Below, piece by piece: positions 61,939 to 64,000 of a stretch of 64,000 nucleotides of DNA. A program made the translations under genes and the position numbers. How positions within the stretch are numbered: the first letter of the stretch is position 1; each line of letters opens with the position of its first letter. The DNA is from Pontibacter akesuensis (GTDB lineage Bacteria > Bacteroidota > Bacteroidia > Cytophagales > Hymenobacteraceae), in the NCBI RefSeq assembly GCF_001611675.1, contig NZ_CP014766.1, forward strand, positions 806,001 to 870,000, in the 5' to 3' direction. Below the pieces are notes generated by a model. It ran no database searches and was not told the DNA's origin. It worked only from the letters and a program-made list of their open reading frames with translations.

Positions 61939-62175
61939 TTAGATACCCCGCCTACTACTATCTAACAATTCATAGATAGAAACATCAAGAGCATCTGCTA
62001 TCGCATAAAGTGTTACAACAGTAACATTTACCTTACCAGTCTCAATTCTCCAAACTTGTGAAACGGCTATGTCAGCTTCGCTGGCTAACTGAACGTGTGA
62101 CAAACCTTTGGCAATTCTTGCCTCTTTAATTTTAATTCCTAATGCTTTGAGTAGCTCTTCTCTTTGCTTGACCAC
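61939..62175 (-). CDS. XRE-family transcriptional regulator
   Basis: A 78-residue cI-like HTH protein: LGIKIKEARIAKGLSHVQLA, then SEADIAVSQVWRIETGKVNV and TLYAIADALDVSIYELL. GTG at 62175 gives the normal compact length; TTG at 62205 would add 10 residues. It is transcribed leftward, opposite to the island's other genes, with a perfect palindrome immediately upstream, so autoregulation is likely. It may be the element's repressor, or a separate cargo gene. Confidence 0.82.
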   Translation of the reverse strand: MVKQREELLKALGIKIKEARIAKGLSHVQLASEADIAVSQVWRIETGKVNVTVVTLYAIADALDVSIYELLDSSRRGI

Positions 62176-62207
62176 AGAGCAAGAAGAGACAATAACAAAA
62201 ATCAACC

Positions 62208-62225
62208 ATACGCATATATGCGTAT
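62208..62225 (-). promoter_or_regulatory. Palindromic operator of the XRE regulator
   Basis: ATACGCATATATGCGTAT, perfect and 18 bp long, lies 33 bases before the GTG start. Its position and symmetry fit a dimeric repressor-binding site. Confidence 0.65.
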
Positions 62226-62415
62226 CATAATATTACTACCTTTATCTCTAAGCAAAACTCTGAGTCTGAGTCATGCGGCTTTTGCATTATAAGTGTCTAT
62301 AAAAGCTATTTGCATAGTCACGGCTCAAGAGCAAAAGCTACCCCTATGTGTAAGTACCCCTAAAATCGAGACAGTTTAAAAGTAGACAAAAAGGTCATAC
62401 ATTTAAATTGATAAG

Positions 62416-62706
62416 ATGAAGAAGACACGATTCACCGAGAGCCAGATCATCAAGGCCCTCAAAGAGCACGAGGGAGGCCGGAAGGCAGAGGATATCTGCC
62501 GAGAGCTGAATGTCAGCCGGGCCACCTTCTACCGGTGGAAGAGCCAGTACGGGGGCATGGACATTTCGGAGGTGAGGCGGCTCAAGGAGCTGGAGGAGGA
62601 GAATGCCCGGCTCAAAAAGATGTTCGCCGACCTGAGCCTCAGCCACGAGATACTCAAGGAGGTCATCACAAAAAAGGGCTGGGGCTCTGGCAGCAAAGGC
62701 AACTGA
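62416..62706 (+). CDS. IS3-family transposase OrfA
   Basis: A 96-residue protein with the IS3/IS911 HTH: FTESQIIKALKEHEGGRKAE, then ICRELNVSRATFYRWKSQYG, followed by a leucine-zipper-like coiled coil (LKELEEENARLKKMFADLSL). It binds the IS ends and regulates transposition. The A AAA AAG heptamer at 62670-62676 lets ribosomes slip -1 into OrfB. Confidence 0.9.
   Translation: MKKTRFTESQIIKALKEHEGGRKAEDICRELNVSRATFYRWKSQYGGMDISEVRRLKELEEENARLKKMFADLSLSHEILKEVITKKGWGSGSKGN
62670..62676 (+). promoter_or_regulatory. -1 programmed frameshift site
   Basis: A AAA AAG, in frame with OrfA codons AAA AAG; a -1 slip continues at GGG (62676) in the OrfB frame. Standard for IS3 elements to make the OrfAB transposase. 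Confidence 0.8.
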
Positions 62707-63563
62707 CCGAGGAGATCATCTCGGACTACGGCCTAAGTGTTGCCAGGGCCTGCCGACTGACCGGCCTTGCCCGCTCCCAGTTCTACTACAGGAGCCGCAG
62801 AGATGATACGGAGGTGATAGAGGCGCTGCAGGAGCTGGCCGCCGCCCACCCCACCTACGGCTTCCGTAAACTGCTGGCCTACCTGAGGCGGGCCGGCCGG
62901 AAGTGGAACCACAAGCGGGTATACCGGGTCTACAGGCTGCTCAAGCTCAACAAGAAGAGAAGGGGCAAGCGCAGGCTTCCTGCTCGGGTGAAGCAGCCGC
63001 TGGTTCAGCAGACGGAGCTCAACAGCAGCTGGAGCATGGACTTCATGTCAGACAGCCTTGCCTCGGGCAGCAGGTTCAGGACGCTGAACGTGATAGACGA
63101 CTGCAACCGGGAGGCGCTGGCCATAGAGGTGGCCTCCTCCATTTCCTCCAAAAGGGTGATTCGGACGCTGGAGCAGCTCATCGACTGGCGCGGCAAGCCG
63201 GCAGCCATCCGGGTGGACAACGGGCCGGAGTTCACCAGCGCTGACTTTACCGGTTGGTGCAGTGAGAAGGAGATCAATGTACAGTACATCCAGCCCGGCA
63301 AGCCAATGCAGAATGGCTTCATTGAGCGCTTCAACGGCAGCTACCGCAGAGAGGTGTTGGATGCTTACCTGTTCCTTGAAATGGAGGAGGTCAGGGAGCT
63401 TACCGAGCAGTGGGTGGAGGAGTACAACACCAAAAGGCCGCACGAGGCGCTGGGCAACCTGACCCCGAGCGAGTGGCCGCTAAGGAGTAGAAGTGGAAAT
63501 ATGGAAAACTCCTCCCATGGCACAAGGCCTGCCCAGCGAGTTTACCACATTACCACTTCATAG
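62676..63563 (+). CDS. IS3-family transposase OrfB (rve integrase core)
   Basis: About 295 residues when read after the frameshift. An HTH_21 segment (AAHPTYGFRKLLAYLRRAGR) precedes the DDE catalytic core: first Asp in SWSMDFMSD, second in AIRVDNGPEF, Glu in GFIERFNGSYRREVLD. The end NTKRPHEALGNLTPSEW is typical of the family. The frame is open back to an ATG at 62535 but is normally expressed as the OrfA-OrfB fusion (62416-63563). Confidence 0.88.
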   Translation, partial: GLGLWQQRQLTEEIISDYGLSVARACRLTGLARSQFYYRSRRDDTEVIEALQELAAAHPTYGFRKLLAYLRRAGRKWNHKRVYRVYRLLKLNKKRRGKRRLPARVKQPLVQQTELNSSWSMDFMSDSLASGSRFRTLNVIDDCNREALAIEVASSISSKRVIRTLEQLIDWRGKPAAIRVDNGPEFTSADFTGWCSEKEINVQYIQPGKPMQNGFIERFNGSYRREVLDAYLFLEMEEVRELTEQWVEEYNTKRPHEALGNLTPSEWPLRSRSGNMENSSHGTRPAQRVYHITTS

Positions 63564-63802
63564 TGGTGGTAGTAAAGATTGAGAAATGTCTCATTTACAC
63601 TGTCCGAATAAAGGGGTACTTACACTCCTATGTGCAGAAGTCTTACTTTAAAGGCACTAAGCATAATACAAAAATTGAGTTACTGTTAGCGGTTGACATG
63701 GAGAATGGTCAGTTTGAATTCATGAAAGCTAATCAAGATGGTAAGTCGCTTAGTAAGTTTGAGATGATGCTGATGCTCGGTGCTACTAATGGAATCTTTT
63801 AA
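63563..63802 (+). pseudogene. Hypothetical frame truncated by the IS right end
   Basis: Only the part after 63624 is non-IS DNA. It encodes SYVQKSYFKGTKHNTKIELL and then AVDMENGQFEFMKANQDG, without a recognised family. The first 21 residues derive from the IS end. The original 5' part may have been displaced by the insertion. Left of the IS the same reading frame continues only a short way before a stop. Confidence 0.35.
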
Positions 63803-64000
63803 CCTACTCTAGCAGCACAGGATTCCCCTCCCGTAGGATACTCACACATTTGTACTGAAGGCATTCTAGTGGTACCACACTCCACATCATTACAGTTCCA
63901 AAAAAAACATGATCCTTTTTGGAGGAATGTTACCATACTCATTGAAGAATCAATCTTATATACTCCAGTTCAAACAATTGTCAATCATGAAGATGATGTA
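63803..64000. other. AT-rich end of window
   Basis: No open frame with coding character or clear signal was seen. The island or its flank probably continues beyond the window. Confidence 0.3.

Larger units (their letters stand above)
62349..63624 (+). mobile_element. IS3-family insertion sequence, apparently complete
   Basis: 1,276 bp. The left end TGTAAGTACCCCTAAAATCG and inverted right end TGTAAGTACCCCTTTATTCG match in the first 13 bases and again near CGxxACAGT. It carries two overlapping transposase frames with a -1 slippery site. The flanking 8 bases are CCCCTATG (62341-62348) and CTCCTATG (63625-63632), an imperfect direct repeat. The IS is much more GC-rich than the island around it. 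Confidence 0.85.

Overview
The window looks like a chromosomal segment of a Bacteroidota bacterium of the Hymenobacteraceae/Pontibacter type. The evidence is a type IX secretion C-terminal domain, promoters of the TTG-N20-TAnnTTTG kind, families typical of the phylum (YceI lipoproteins, DUF2911, DUF2461, M61 and M16 peptidases, PIG-L deacetylase with an SSS transporter), and moderately GC-rich coding sequence interrupted by AT-rich insertions. Genus-level placement is inference.

Layout: 0.4-1.4 kb, a nucleotidyltransferase and an unknown helical protein. 1.7-4.5 kb, a lipoprotein and a MarR-YceI-YceI operon with a palindromic operator on its promoter. 4.7-7.5 kb, an enolase-superfamily enzyme and a dicarboxylate symporter. 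7.8-9.5 kb, an AT-rich secreted T9SS protein. 9.8-10.6 kb, an NHL-repeat lipoprotein gene broken by one amber codon. 10.9-16.7 kb, a segmental duplication leaving a 5' stump of an M16 peptidase gene upstream of an amidohydrolase, then the intact M16 gene and its catalytically dead partner. 16.9-24 kb, diheme cytochrome c, two RDD membrane proteins, DUF389, a histidine phosphatase and a large TPR protein with an HExxH site. tRNA-Leu(CAG) lies at 24.3 kb. 24.6-27.2 kb, PAP2 phosphatase, ThpR, CinA-like and a methyltransferase. 28-38.8 kb, M61 peptidase, MBL-fold hydrolase, SSS symporter, ABC exporter, DUF2911 and a methyltransferase. 39.6-44 kb, a PIG-L deacetylase / 48-aa membrane peptide / SSS symporter operon on the minus strand. 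44.4-57.9 kb, small lipoproteins, Rieske protein, paired STAS-like proteins, APC permease, VKOR-like plus SPW pair, alpha/beta hydrolase, FAD oxidoreductase, M49-like peptidase and deoxynucleoside kinase.

From about 58.07 kb the base composition turns sharply AT-rich. This island carries a tyrosine recombinase, an excisionase-like HTH protein, a putative phage CRI/II-X type replication initiator, a small protein, striking palindromes and an XRE regulator with its own palindrome. A complete IS3-family element (62349-63624, with a -1 slippery site) lies at its right side. The right boundary of the island is not resolved inside the window.

Two genome-scale signals cross the gene map. First, the heptamer AAGTATA/TATACTT occurs about 80 times by hand count, against roughly 8 expected, in genes and spacers alike, but is nearly absent from the island. 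Second, four copies of a roughly 500-600 bp non-coding repeat fill the largest intergenic gaps (27.4, 33.5, 38.9 and 56.6 kb). These repeats contain REP-like hairpins and a variable number of a TAGGGGCCCT-centred unit.
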